From Pyrrhosoma nymphula (Eukaryota > Arthropoda > Insecta > Odonata > Coenagrionidae): a DNA stretch of 64,000 bases. How positions within the stretch are numbered: position 1 is the stretch's first letter; each line of letters begins with the position of its first letter. This document shows, in pieces, positions 1 through 12,414 of this stretch. Made by a program: the position numbers and the translations under genes. A model generated the notes under the pieces. That model searched no databases. It was not told the DNA's origin and saw only the letters and a program-made list of their open reading frames with translations. The stretch is taken from the NCBI GenBank assembly GCA_963573305.1, contig OY754333.1, positions 16,799,013-16,863,012 on the forward strand. Direction: 5' to 3'.

Positions 1-2248
1 AAGTGAACCATACAGCCTAAAGATTAAAAATATCGAATTCCTTAGTTATTAGATGTTAATTTCCTTAAAATTCTCCTTAGTAAATGTTAATTTTGGTTTC
101 ATGTGATGGCCGACAATTCTAATTGAAATCAACTTTAGAAATGCCATTATTCACGAGGGATAAATTTACCGTGACTATTTCTTAATATATGATATGGTAG
201 GTATTTTTTGGACTTTAGCTCCACGAATTTCGGCAGCATAAAATCGGACGTCTTTCTCCATAAAAACGCCTACCATAAACATATCCACTTTGGGTAAATT
301 ATCTTATGTGGCTTTAACCAAACTATTGCGCGCCATAGTATTTTTTTCAATGAAAACTCTTTTAATATGCGTTCTCATCTACAGTTCTGCACTTTCTCCC
401 TCTATCGCTCTATGCATCTGTCTACCACTCAGCGAAAATGACTTCAAGCCAATCATATTTCGTTTCGCAGCAGCATAAAAAAATTTGAAATTTTGACTAT
501 TTTAATCTATATATCTCAATAAATATTGAATCAATTTTAAAACTATTTTCGCTCCGCAAGTTTGTGCGAGTTTAAGTAACATATAAAGATCCGTATACTT
601 AAATTTAAAATTTTGGAAAATACCCAATTGAAGCAAGCATCTCCAACAAGGGCGCCTTTGGTGTTTTGCATAACTCCCATTACGTCAATGCCTCAAGCCA
701 ATAGACAAGTGAATCAACCAATAGAATTTGGGCGTCATGATATGCGATAATCGCTATGCAGAATTTCTGGCATCATTGAATCAATGAATACCAGGGAGAA
801 CTTGCCAAATCTCTGTTCTACACTTGAAGAAAATTCAAATAACTATTATAAAAACGCATGCGTAATAAATATATTTCGTCAAAATGTCTACATTATGGCT
901 ACCTAAATTTTAAACGTTAACGTTTTTCCTCCTAGTATAGTCGTCGTAGTATACCTTGGAATCGTCGTTTCTTAATAAATCGTACGATTTATAAAATATG
1001 AGAAACAGAATACATGTGTATGCGCATACATACTCAATAGTATGAATCCCAAAGTATAGGATTTTATTCCCCCTCATAGTCTTCTGAAAAGAAATTTCTG
1101 TAAACGCCTTATAATTAGAGAGTATATTTTCCTTTTAGCGTATTGTAAATATATGGCTTTAATTCCGTTAGTATTTTCTCAATTTTTTTAATACAAAAAA
1201 ATAATTTATTACTTTCTCCTACTAGGTGGTGGACACAAAAAGGAGTCATAGCGCAAAGAGGGTTATAAAATTAATTTGGAGTGGGAATATTAGTATTAAA
1301 AAATATTGTTTAAGGGAAGGGGGATGAAATATTGAGCCAGGTGGTGTGCAGCATTGACCCTAATCATGTTAGTGATAGCGAAACTGACCAAATATATTCT
1401 ACTGACATTAAAATTGCAGAAAGATACTTTTTTTTAAAACAAGGAAGATATGCATTGCCCGATACACCTACAAAATTTCGTGGAACATTGTTCTAAGAGG
1501 TTCAATTTCAGCAGATGTCCAGGCAGTCATTAACATTGTTTGCACGTGTAGGCAGACGGGAAAACATCACTGAAGAAAATCTTTGTAGGTATTTGGAAAA
1601 AAATGTAGAAAAAAATACCCATTATTTCTAAGGAGAAAAATGTTTAGTCAACTTCACATGATATATGAGGAGGAAGAGCCAGGGCAGTAAAACCATGGTC
1701 TGAAATGGGATTAAGAGGATATTTGGCATGATTGTACGTTGTGTGAGGTATTGAACTTCACGGCAATCTAATATATTCTGATAGAGAATATGAGAATAAA
1801 TTTCGATGTTGTTGGGATCTTCCTGATATTTTGAAGCTCAGCCATTTCCAGTGGTGACTTTTGAAACCTGTCTAAATTTACTGAGTGAGCATTCATTGTA
1901 TTGACAATCGTTTTCTTTCACACTTGAGCATCATTCTAATTTGTCAGCATTCTAGTTTCAAACTTGGATCAAAAAGAGCTACATCACGAACTTCTTGAAT
2001 AAATTCCTATGAAGACGCCACAAGATGTTGTAATCTAGGAGAAGAATTCCATTCCCATATTGAGTCAAGTTTATAAACTCTACATATTGCTTATTTACAA
2101 TTATTAAAATTATTTATCCTCTTTTGTCATATATAAAAGTATATTAGTTAGTTTAAATATATGTTGATGTAATACATTTTGTTTCTGAGAAGAACATTTT
2201 TGTTATATACTGCAAACACACTGGCATAATGTTGATGAATGACTTATG
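1..2248. other. AT-rich DNA without a recognisable gene
   Basis: I read both strands and found only short, stop-rich frames with no recognisable protein motif, splice-supported exon or clear repeat boundary. The 62-codon frame near 290-478 looks like chance. Part of 1200-1900 has somewhat longer non-AT stretches that might be an old, unrecognisable transposon relic, but nothing supports a name. Confidence 0.5.
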
Positions 2249-3502
2249 TGGGTGATTCTCTGAAAATGGGGTACTTTCATGAAACTGTGGAATATCTCCT
2301 TAACTATTAGTTTAAAAATTAAAATCAAAATTGTTTAAAGTTAAATGAAATGTAAGTAACTTGGCCCCAAACAGTTAAAGAAAAAAATAAATTTGAGAAG
2401 ACTGAAAATAATGTCTCAAAGGATTCGAAAGTCCACTCCGAAGCCTGCAACTAGCACGGTTTCACTTATAAATGGTGTTATATATTAGAGAAAAAATAAA
2501 ATAATATGTCTTCAAATAGATTGAATTAATTCACAAAACCTTCCTGGTTAGTGCTCCTGGTTGTTATTTTGATATATTTTCTTAACTTAAGAATTATTTT
2601 GAACCAAAGTTTGCAACCAGGTTCAAGCATCCACTCCAAAGCCAAAGAGAAATAGTGAAAAATCTCAAAATTTGGTATGAAGTCTAAGTTCCTACTGGTA
2701 GACCTGAAGAAAGTCAGCCATATTTCTTGCAAATGAATGAGTGACATGCAGATTCAGCTACCATCAGTGAAAGAATAACCTACAACAACTCTGAATTGAA
2801 GTTAATATGTTTATTGGTTGTATACTCCGTGGCTTCTGTAAAATCTAAACTATGTTACTGCATGTGTTGTATTTTTGATATGAGGTGGTATTCAGGGAAA
2901 ATGAGTCAATTGCATAAAATGTGCCCCATAACCTCAAAATCATTGTCTTGGCCTGGCTGAAGGTGTGATTTGTGTACTGTGAAGCCAAAATTGGCTTCGG
3001 AGTAGATGCCAAGAGCTACGGAGTGGACTCCAATGACTGATTTTCCTGTTATGGGTTGAAAAAGTAAAACAATTTTCAAATATAATTTACTGGGCTACTA
3101 TTTTCCCATTTTTAACTAATTTTACATAAAATTAATTTTTTTATTTAATTTATTTTAATTTAATTTTTTTTTAAATTAAAGAGACACATGCATTTTAGTG
3201 GGCAGATTTTGTGTGAAATTACTTTTAAAGTATAAATATATCTGACGGTCAACATTGAAGCTACTGAAATAGCTCAAACTCTTAAAAATTAAAATATGCC
3301 CACTCTGAGGTCCACTCCGATGACAGCAAAAACTAAATTTCCTAAAATACTGGAAAATAATCACTTTTGATCTCTGCTGCAGTCTGGTACATATTATAAC
3401 TAATATATGGAACCTGATAAATATATTCTTATTTTAATTTGAATTTTTATATTTTAAAAAATATCCAACTTCAAAAGTACCCCGTTTTCAGAGAATCACC
3501 CA
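2249..3502. mobile_element. Non-autonomous TIR element (1254 bp), TATG target duplication
   Basis: The ends are inverted repeats: tgggtgattctctgaaaa at the left and its near-exact reverse complement at 3480-3502, about 26 bp each with one mismatch. TATG flanks the element directly on both sides (2245-2248 and 3503-3506), as a 4-bp target duplication would. Inside, a short motif around 'ccactccga' recurs in both orientations (about 2431, 2630, 2993, 3025 and 3309), which resembles subterminal transposase-binding repeats. No coding region is seen. The superfamily is not assigned. Confidence 0.7.
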
Positions 3503-3967
3503 TATGTTGTATTTTTAGCCGTAATGAATTCGCCTTGTAACATAAGCTTAAGCTTATATAAAAAGGCGAAACGTTGGTGAATTCGTGTTTTTTAAATTGA
3601 ATAGTGGACCAAGGCTCCAGAAAAAACATGCAATCTTATTTCTAATGACATTCTTTAAATTGATATGGCTCCATAAAAACATATATTATCAAATCATGAA
3701 CCGTTTTTTAAGAAAAATATCTATATATTGCAGTATTCTTATTTCTATTGTTTTCACTGCAACCTTTTAGATTTTTTATTCTGAAGGAATATATTTGTAG
3801 TATTTTGAGTATTTATAAACACGTTTTTTATATTTAGTATTTCAAATTTACCCTGCAAAATAATTTTGGATTTTGTATTTTAAATCCATATTTTGAGTAT
3901 TTTGTATTTCAAACACAATTTTTAGGTTATTTAGCCCAGCACTGGACGTGAATTTGTCCACCGTCTA

Positions 3968-4183
3968 AAGGCGGTTTACACGATGAAAGATTTTGTACAA
4001 ACGAATGTACGTGAGATTTTACGTTTGTCTCAACGAAAATAGAACATGTTCTATTTCCCGTGCAGGCATTGAAACATTCGCACAAGCGTTCATACAATTT
4101 GCCGCTTTACACGATACATTTTGCCTCAAGCAAAGGTTCACGGAAGAGTTTGTACAAACAAATGTATCGTGTAAAACGGCCTC
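3968..4183. mobile_element. Short MITE with aggcggtttacacgat ends
   Basis: The left end aggcggtttacacgat is matched in reverse complement by atcgtgtaaaacggcct at the right end. A third, internal copy of the 'ttacacgat' motif lies near 4105, and a 'tttgtacaaac' motif occurs in both halves, so the element may be built from duplicated sub-units. No target duplication is obvious. A lone end of the same kind (gtgtaaaacggcctt) appears near 40400. Confidence 0.6.
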
Positions 4184-4539
4184 AAGAATACCTCTGCACC
4201 CCCGCAAATCCCCCGACCCCAAAATACAATGCTGACGATGAAATTCCGTGGCCGAGTTCATTTTCGTAGTAAATAAACGAATAACAATGTGTATTTCGGA
4301 AACTGGTGGAGAAACAAAGTGATCTCTCCAAGACTAACGGCTCGCTACCGACGCTTTTGAGCCATTCCCGGCCATCGCACGGGATATGACCGTTTCCATG
4401 AAATATTTTTTTTATTCCATGCACGCGGGAGCTGCCTGCGTCGCTCGCACTTGGATGCAAAGATGAGGAAAACTTAATTTTGGATATTTCAAGCAGTGGA
4501 ATGCTCTACTTGCCCTGAAGTAACTTCATCAGCTTAATC

Positions 4540-4905
4540 TTGTCGGGGGGATGGGAGGGAGGGGTAGGGGGTTGAGGAAGTGACGATGGAGGAGATGGTT
4601 GTTGTGTTGGCGGAACGGGGGAGAGGGGGACGGAGAAGGCTGGGGAGGCGAGGACGCGAGAGGAGGAGACGGGAGAGAGGGTTGCAGAGAGAAGGTTGGT
4701 GGGATTTGTGGATGTGGCAGAGAAGGTGGGAGAGAGAGAGTTATGGAGACATTGGGATGGGAGACTGGGTGGGGTGGGTACAGGGAGGTGGTGGCGGGGG
4801 AGGGAGGCGGGGAGACCTCCACTAAGCCGTGGGGGAGGTGTTAAGGTGGGTGAGGCGAGTGGTGGGGTGTCTTCCCGCAGGAGTGAGGCACCGGAAGAGA
4901 GGTGA
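4540..4905. repeat. Purine-biased (G/A on plus strand) low-complexity tract
   Basis: About 365 bp are strongly biased to G and A on the plus strand, with runs of gagg, ggga and gtgg. This creates overlapping long open frames in several phases on both strands, whose products are low-complexity Pro/Ser or Gly/Arg strings. I treat those frames as composition artefacts. Such polypurine tracts can form triplex or G-rich structures; that is general knowledge and was not tested here. Confidence 0.6.
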
Positions 4906-5218
4906 GCTACCCTAAGCACTCTTCCCGGACAGCTTACGGTAAACTCTCGATTTTCCATGCTAATGAATACAGGATGAGGCACGGATAAACGAAAAACACA
5001 TATAAAGGAAAATCACACATTACGCTTTTTTCCTTATACCATTTCCAATTCCATATGCTTTGCCTATCATCTAGGCAGACACAGCAAACGTAAAACGGAT
5101 AATAGAGTTGACGCTTCTTAAAACGGAGCTAATACTACTAAAATATGGATATATGGTCAATGTGGATCAAAAATAACTATGATAAAATAAAAATAAAATA
5201 TCTTGTCCTAATCATTTT

Positions 5219-6378
5219 GGGTGCTTTCCAATTTCCGACGCAAATCGACGTGAGTCGACTTCGAGCGACTTTTCCTGCTTTTCAATTGTTCCGTGTCGCT
5301 GGGAGTCGCTGACGCGTGTTGACTCAAAACGACTCGCTGGAAGAGGAGAGTTTGCTATTGTCATGGTACAAAGTAGAGTAGATTTCGGTCATTTGGGACG
5401 CATTGGGCCAGCACAATTCGCTGCAACAATGGCTGCGCCAGTTATGCAAAATATCACGAAAATACAAATGTGTGTGTACTCATTTTAATTAAGAAAAGCC
5501 TAGTTTGGTTTCCCAGCACGTAGGCATTTATTCACACATATATCAATCGAAAAATACAATGGAAATAGTAATAAAAATGCAGGCATTTTCCAAAATTGAT
5601 CATTCTTTATATCTGATTGAAAATATTTTCCCTCATCTTTGGAAAACCCACTTAACGCAGCACGATTAAATTTTCGTTTAATACAATCATAGTTTATGGC
5701 AATTCACGTTCTATTAGATAAAAGTGCATGATTCATAAGCATTAAATTAACCTAAAAATCTATAAGTTAATTATCGACGGGGGTATCTCTTCGATTGAAC
5801 CTGCAGCATTCTTTTTACTCAGTGCGTTGTAATCCAAATGAAATCGAAAACCAAACCTCTTTTACGAAACTTGTAGTTTATAAATAAAAAATAATTGGGC
5901 GGTGAATGAAATGCATTCGCCGCCCCCCGGTTTTTCATTGAGTGTAATTAAGGAAAACTTAATTGGCGTTAGGAGATTGTATTTCTCCTTTATCGTGTTG
6001 AGAGTTATGCTGTTATATTTCATGGAAATAGTAATAAGCGAACTGTCTTAAAATGGCTAACAGGAGTCTAGGACTACAGAAGAATAAATTACTATTATTT
6101 CTATAATAATGCGTTGCATCTTGGCGGCCATTGCATAAAATTAATGCGCCAAACTTTAATTATTAATTATGAATCCACTGGTGAAGTTTGTCTACAGTTG
6201 AGACTCCTTTCAAAAGAAAACTATCTGATTAACTGATCGTCTCGTTTCAAACAATTGCGACTGCGCATCGACTCCTACGCATTGATATCTGCTTTCCATT
6301 TAGGCCAAATGGAAGTGGTTACAAGTTGCCTCCAAGCGACGCCTGAGTCGCTGGGAGTCACTTAATTGGAAAGCACCC
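5219..6378. mobile_element. Non-autonomous TIR element (1160 bp), gggtgctttccaatt ends
   Basis: The terminal gggtgctttccaatt at the left is exactly complemented by aattggaaagcaccc at the right. Just inside both ends are clusters of a 'gcgact/agtcgc' motif (tcgacttcgagcgact and gtcgctgggagtcgct at the left; gacgcctgagtcgctggg at the right), as expected for subterminal binding repeats. There is no coding capacity. I could not identify a convincing target duplication, so the superfamily stays open. Confidence 0.65.
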
Positions 6379-8939
6379 GTTAAGTCATGAGCATGGTAGG
6401 GACACCTCTGGTCTGAATTATTTGCCATTCGAGTTATAATTAAATTAAACAGAATCAATGAAATTGATATTAATTATCCCAGTTTTCAAAATCTATCTGG
6501 ATGTCTGATTGAAAAAATATTTAAGTTGAAATGAAGATGACCTTAGCTCAGATTAGATAGGATTTTCTGTAGTTATTAGTGAACAAGGAAGGCTATTGTG
6601 CCCGGTGTAAACGGGCAGGGACATCGCCAAAGTTGGTTTTGTGTCCCTACATATAAATATCACCTGGTATTTCGCAATGCGTGACGATGTGACTGAAATT
6701 TTTTTCCTTAATACACGGGAAACGAACGCAGCATAAATAGATATTCGGTTTATGCATAACTATCGGAGAGCAATATATACTCTGTATATTAGGTAAGAAT
6801 ATGGAATCCAAAAGAATGTAATTTCCATAAAAATCTTCAACTTGTAAATCGTCCACCGGGGAATTAATTAAATGCAACCTGCTGCATTTATTTTAGTCTG
6901 CACGTGAACAAAATGGGGACATACATCCTTATATTAATTCGTGGTATTCGGTAACTATGTATGTTAGCAGCGTTCGGTGTTGGTCCTTTAATTTAAGGTA
7001 ATCTCCGAAAATACCGGGAAGATCGAAGCGGGTGTGGTGTCGTTCCAAAGAAGAAAGCTGGGCGCATTGCTTAGGCGTATTTTTATTTTCCTCGACCAAT
7101 CGACAGGTGTAAAAATTCAAGCATGAAAAAAGCGTGTAATCCCTATCTTTGAACGTGGGGAATCAGTTGCTAAGCAAATATAACAGGATAGCGAGACCGC
7201 GCACACCGAGCGAGTTGATAAGCAGGCGGCTGGAAGACAGTCTAATTTGACATTGGCAGTTGACTAATTTTGACAACTAAAATTCTTTATGTTTTCATTA
7301 CACACTTTTGACAAGTGTTAATTTTTTCCGTTGTTATTAACTGAATACAAGGTAGTTGATGCCTATCATTCGAGGTTCATATTTAGATATTAATTTTGTT
7401 TTCGGTAAGGTATTAATGTTTTTTGCAATATCAGCACATTATTTTGAAAATATATTATACCAACCTATCTACACCCAACATTATAAAATTAAAAATAGTT
7501 ATCCTATACCCAATCCATTCCGGTTTCAATCAATTCCAATTAAGACATTCACTTACATCCCCACCTAAAATAATTTCAAGAGCCCAAAGGACCAATTCTG
7601 TTTTTAAACCACCCAGACGATTCCAGAAAAATACTTCACCAACGTACCTAGACCCAAACCATTTGTTCGACTATATTAAAACCTCCCAGACCATTCTGGG
7701 GTCACCGCAACAGCGGGGGTAGAGGTTCAACGCGCGCACCGCGTGTTGAACCTCTTGTATAGTAATAATTTTGGGACTGTTTCTTTTACTCTGCATGAGG
7801 CATCGTTTAAATTTATTAATATATATCCTGGCATCGTTCATAGCCATAGCGTTATTCTAACGAACGTCTCCACTTCCATCATCTTCCTCACTTGAAATAC
7901 CTTATTTTAATTATAAGTGTTCCACAAAATCCTCTAATTACTTATTACTTGCGCCATATCTGTTCGTGTTCGTTTCGATGTTATTAAATATTTTTAGTAA
8001 ATTTTTTTGGGGTTTTTAGATGCTGCCCCTTTAACGTTCCATTTCTGTCAGCTCCGGAATTTTTGTGTTTTAATGTTGAAAACGTCAGAGGAATACTGTT
8101 TTGGACGTTTTACAGATTCATTCTCGCATGAAATCTGCCAAGAACTATCCCGCATGTAGGACGTTCAACTGAGCATTCAAGTCTTTGGGTGCGAACGTCG
8201 ACGATAACAGATTTTCTTCTACTGACGTAAGACTGGGGTAAAATATTTTGCCACGGTACAAATTTTGAAATTACATATGATCCCACGGATATTAGATGCA
8301 CCGAAAATACTGCGTTGGTCAGTAGACTATACCATTAACATTTTTCAAATAAATTAAACAATTATGATGTTCCCGATTATACTCTAGAATTAGAAGAACT
8401 TTTCTTGATTCTTTGCTGATATTCATTTTCCCACCACGTGATTCATTTCCTTCAGAGGTATGTAGAAATCAACATATTTTGTAGACACTCTTACTCAACA
8501 GGAAAAATGTTTGATCTTAACTCCTAAAAGCATATTTTCCAATCAATTTTCCCAGATACCAAACGTTTAAAAATTAGATTTCGAAATATGTAAACACATA
8601 AAGCAGCCTGGTGACTATTTGTTTTCTTGGCCCCGTGGGTTCTACGTAATTGTAGCTAAGAAATCATATTTTTGACATACTTGAAAATATATATTTCATC
8701 AGCGCTCTAAGTGTCTTCAGTGAAGAAATTCTGAAGCAATATGGGTTGTTCTTAGGCATGAACCGTTTGCTCCTGGGCACTTTTATTTTCATCAGGCGCA
8801 ATTTTTAATTAATTTTATTCTTGAGCATACATTATGACGAGCAACAAACTGTTTCCTTCAAATCTTTATGACCTACCCTCTTAGCTATCTCCTTCATTTT
8901 GGTATTGGACCACTGAAACACACTTATGGTTTCCTAAGG
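6379..8939. other. No recognisable gene; one GC-rich hairpin
   Basis: Only short frames without motifs are present. At 7721-7755 a hairpin is formed by agaggttcaacgcgcg and cgcgtgttgaacctct (one mismatch, tiny loop), which stands out from the AT-rich surroundings. I cannot assign it a role. Confidence 0.5.
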
Positions 8940-8949
8940 AAAACGAGTG

Positions 8950-9166
8950 ATTTATGGCATTGCTCGTCGCGTTTGCGACTGAATATTGCAGGTTGACGAA
9001 TTTAAATATTGGCCGAGCAAGAGCATAAAATGCGCAGTGCGTTCATCCATCAGATGCAGAGCAACAATTCCACTTATTGCCACTGCCAATGCAGTATTAC
9101 CGTCCAACCGAACTCTCGTCAATACTTTCTCCAACAGAAACGATTTCCCTATTCTCCCTGGAGTCC
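8950..9166 (-). pseudogene. Helitron helicase fragment (motif I)
   Basis: Translation of the minus strand gives PGRIGKSFLLEKVLTRVR, which fits a Walker A P-loop (GxxxxGKS). It is followed by a stretch ending in 'DERTAHFMLLL', which matches the usual Helitron/Pif1-like helicase sequence after motif I (ALAVASSGIAATLL..GRTAHS). Frame is lost around 8950. It is separated by an insertion from its upstream partner at 9410-9560, which ends in 'KILFLDGPK', the residues normally just before the P-loop. Confidence 0.75.
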
Positions 9167-9170
9167 CTGG

Positions 9171-9409
9171 GCTTATTTACGGTGGTGACGAACGGGACCG
9201 GACCCCCCCCAGAAGCAACTTTGTTAAGGGTACCTACATTAATTATGAAAAAATTCACAAACTAAGCATATTTAAATACGTAAAAAAGGCTGGAAAGTGG
9301 AGTTTTGTAGTCGATATTTAAAAAAGTTTCCTGGGTCCCAATTAGACTAAGTCCAGACCCAATCAAAAATTTTATGGACCCCCCTAGCCAAATTCTAGAA
9401 ACGCCACTG
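9171..9409. mobile_element. hAT-like short insertion inside the Helitron P-loop region
   Basis: On the minus strand the insert begins cagtggcgtttctagaat. It interrupts the Helitron coding just after 'LDGPK', and coding resumes with the P-loop. The flanking 8-mers gcccaaag and gcccaggg agree at 6 of 8 positions and could be a diverged hAT target duplication. The far end is poorly conserved as a TIR (cggtggtgacg), so the class is tentative. Confidence 0.45.
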
Positions 9410-10121
9410 CTTTGGGCCATCCAAGAATAAAATCTTTCCTTGGGAGGATCCATCACGAACTGCACACATTATTCTATACAAATGTGCAGCTAGTCTTCAT
9501 TTAGATGGTGTCTCACCAATTTTTGTAGCATGGTTCTGTTGTATGATCGTTCACTAGCCAACGTGTTTCTTAGCTCGTGCGATCCCTTCCTCCATAACTA
9601 TGAATTAATGTAGTTGAGGTAGATTGTGGTGATCAGAAAGTCTTCGTTAGTTGCTGACGATGTCCTTGAGAGTCAAAAAAATTACACACCTATCTGACGC
9701 ATCACAATCAAATTCATGGTGATGCTCTTCAGACATTGCATTGATGTACTCGTCCCAAATACTTCTTGGTTGCTGTAGGTTCCAGCATGTCAAAATGATA
9801 GAAAAGTTATATCGAAGGTGGCGGGGTATTTGACATCTGATGGCTTCTGAAATGCATCGATGCCGTTCTTAATCATCCTCGAACAACCCCTAAGCTTTTG
9901 AAGCTTCTTGAAATGTGTTTTACTGGACACTATCAAATGATGTCTTCAAATGATTTAAGACCGCGAACAAAGTAAAGGAGAAGGCGCAAATGATAACGCT
10001 CCACGTCCAAGGGAGGCACAGCTATCACTCGTCTAATTGATTTCTCACCCCCTTGCTGTAGCTTTTCCAAAGATTCTTCTAAGATCCATGAGCACTGCTT
10101 CGAGACATCATAATATTCTCA
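9410..10121 (-). pseudogene. Helitron fragment between Rep and helicase
   Basis: In shifting frames on the minus strand I can read 'VPPLDVERYHLRLLLYFVRG' (matching the Helitron GERFYLRLLLHHVKG motif that precedes the helicase), then 'WDEYINAMSEEHHHEFD' (matching the LWEKYKDxMSEDF motif), then 'AAHLYRIM' and 'KILFLDGPK'. At least three frame changes and several stops occur. The order and spacing are those of an ordinary Helitron protein. The segment is split from the Rep part by the MITE at 10122-10449. Confidence 0.7.
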
Positions 10122-10449
10122 CAGTGATTCTCTAAGTGGCCCCTACTGCCCCCTGGAGGCGGTGCTTTACTCAAGGGGAGCGAAAAGAAACAAGGGGATG
10201 GCAGGCAGCCGCTGGAGGCATGGTGCTGACCAAATGGTACCATAGGTATAAATACGTATCTTGGGATAAACAAACTATTTATCTATTGGATTTTAAATAA
10301 ACATTAATTTATTCATTATTGTTTTAACTTATTCTTATGATCTTCCTAATTAGGCCATGTAGACTATGATTTTAAAGCTAATGGTTGGGGGGAATTGAGC
10401 ATAGTGGAACCAAGGTTTGAACATGTTTTTTTATGTTTGGGAAACTCTG
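10122..10449. mobile_element. hAT-type MITE (copy 1)
   Basis: The ends cagtgattctctaagt and gtttgggaaactctg form the imperfect CAGNGNTTCYCWAA inverted termini typical of hAT elements. It sits inside the Helitron relic: coding ends with 'ASNLLY' on one side and resumes before 'VIAVPPLDVER' on the other. The flanking 8-mers (tattctca, atatagca) match poorly, so the insertion is old. A second copy in the opposite orientation lies at about 25321-25592. Confidence 0.65.
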
Positions 10450-11560
10450 ATATAGCAGATTCGACGCCTTAGGATCACTTGCTCAGACCTCAATGGTTTT
10501 CGTAAGCATTGTGCGTTTGGCTTTGGCGACGGTTTGTTCAGTTGCCATGTTTGGGTCAAAGATCACGTAATAACTGTCTGGCGGGTGTATTGTAAGCTGA
10601 GTGATCGAGTGTGACTATCCTTAGAGCGGAAATGTGAGAATTCGCCATACTGCTTCCAGTTCGGAAACGTATCGTGCACTCAAGTACTGCTTAATTTCGC
10701 CGATGTCTATATCCACTCGTTGAGAGTTTTCTTCATCACCAACGGGACCCTCGACTCGCTCAATGCTGATGGTGGCTCGATCGTGTCCTTTGTATATATA
10801 CTTGTAGTTGTACTTTATTGAATCGACAGTGGAACAGATCTCAAAGCTTATATGGCGGTTCTACTTCTGGCAAAGTTATGCGTTATACGGGACAACCCAA
10901 CTCCAATCCAGCTCAGCACCGCGTTGAAGGGATTTTCGTCCCTGATGTCGCCTTCTCTTTACTGGATGAACACTTTCGTAGTTCGTGGGTAAAATATCTT
11001 AAGGTACGCTTTTTTCTTTTACTGACCGTTACGCAAATACGGTGCATTTGGACTGATCAATCCACACGGAATTGCCTTGGTCACAATCTCAAACAGCCGA
11101 GGATGCTCATTTGTATCTGGGATCTTTGCGCATACAAACTTGCCATAATCTTCAGGATTAATTGGACTTAATTCCTCGTCAAGCTTGTTTGGTGGGTTCA
11201 CGTGCGGTAAACCGTGTTTCTGGAATTCAATGACAGAAATGAGCTCGAAAACTTCAGAATAGATCTGTTTCTGGAAGATATCCTTCTTGACCTCCTCAAT
11301 CTTGAGTCTGAACCCTCACGAAACAATGTCAGGTCGATCTATTGGTCATTGACCTTCCAGTAGCCAGGTTTTATGTCAGGCTACTTGGGGTTGCAAGTCA
11401 GCCATAAGAAATTCTGGTTTACCGAGTTCGCGGACGGTTGCCATTGAATCACTGACCTGTTTCCGTACATGCACCGTTCTTCGCCCGTCAATTACGGTGG
11501 AAGTAGGATGAATCTTCCAATTTCTCCAAAATTTCTATTCCGTCCTATTTGATCTGCAAA
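10450..11560 (-). pseudogene. Helitron Rep (HUH) region, inactivated
   Basis: The minus strand reads in order: a 'DSMATVRELGKPEF' segment (family: DAMAIVRKFGRPD), 'RPDIVS', 'EFQKHGLPHVN', 'CAKIPDTNEHPRLFEIV', then 'KYIYKGHDRA' and 'DIGEIKQYLSARYVSELEA'. This is the Helitron rolling-circle initiator domain followed by its conserved YKYIYKGHDRA block. The family's HUH motif is normally H-V-H after 'GLP'; here it is H-V-N, so one metal-binding histidine is lost. Several in-frame stops are also present. The function would have been cleavage and joining of single-stranded DNA ends. Confidence 0.8.
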
Positions 11561-11561
11561 T

Positions 11562-12010
11562 TTAACTCGAAAGGAGTTTTGATTCAATTTCGGAAAACGA
11601 AGACGCTGATGTTCGATATTCACGTTTTGTTCGACACACCACTGTTGAAAGAGTCGCGAAGCCCGATCCACAGCAGGGAAAGTTCGTTTTCACGTGGGAA
11701 CAGCAGTTAAACTTAAAAGTACCGTTTTCTGATTCTCGATTTCCAAAATCGTTGGTCATTCTTGGCGTATTGCACATGCACTGACCATCCAACCATTCAT
11801 ATTCGCCATATGTACGCAAAAGCGGAAAGCGAAGCGGATCATACGAAGGGTACATTTTCGAGATGTCATTCAGACCTCCAGATTGCCGGTGTAAGCTTTG
11901 CTTCTCGCAAACTCTCCAGCAGAATGCTACGATTTTTTTCAGCGTTGCCATCAATCGTAATCGCAGCCACTTCATTGACTGTTGGTCGGTAATGGGTTCT
12001 TAAATCGGTC
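11562..12010 (-). pseudogene. Helitron segment upstream of Rep
   Basis: The minus strand contains 'RPTVNEVAAITIDG', which matches the Helitron RPTVNEVAALIVG block. It is followed, after a frame change, by 'SKMYPSYDPLRFPLLRTYGE', the strongly conserved Helitron motif (SEMHPSYDPLQYPLLFPYGE). A non-LTR retrotransposon lies immediately upstream in the coding direction and separates this piece from the N domain at 13880-14330. A copy of 11681-11804 has been transplanted to about 12917-13038. Confidence 0.8.
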
Positions 12011-12159
12011 CCGGGGGCTTCATGAATTACTTATTCTTACTCCTAGGGCCATCTATATCTTAGGTGTTAATTAGCCGTATCAACAAATACCCTCCACCTG
12101 AATCGATCTTCTGCCTGTCTTTCTGTTGCTCCGATTTGGTCCCACCTGGTCCCACCATT

Positions 12160-12414
12160 TTAACGTGGTCTTCCCCCCGGTCTTCTTTCTTCAGGAATCC
12201 CATGTAGTACCTCCTTCAGCAGACATCCCTCCTCTTTCCTTAGATTACATCCAGCCCACCGGACTCTTCTGGACTTTATCTCACTTGTTATATCTGGATG
12301 TTTGTATAGATTCCTGATTTCTCTGTTGTGCTTTTTTCTCCATTGGCCTTCTTCGTATGTGGGACCGTTAATTTTCCACAATATCTTATTCTCGAATACT
12401 ATTAGTTTTCTCAT
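12160..12414 (-). pseudogene. Retrotransposon RT C-terminal segment
   Basis: An open frame of 84 codons encodes a segment with 'ENKILWKINGPTYEEGQWRK', 'LYKHPDITSEIKSRRVRWAG' and a terminal 'RRPGGRPR'. This is the familiar C-terminal tail of many insect non-LTR reverse transcriptases (LYKEPDIVKVIKxRRLRWLGHV..GRPRKRW). It belongs to the element spanning 12010-13870 and is the best-preserved part of it. Confidence 0.75.

Noticed and set aside
4506..4982. 158-codon Pro/Ser-rich frame on the minus strand
   Set aside because: It is produced by the G/A-biased low-complexity tract at 4540-4905; several overlapping frames of equal quality exist on both strands.
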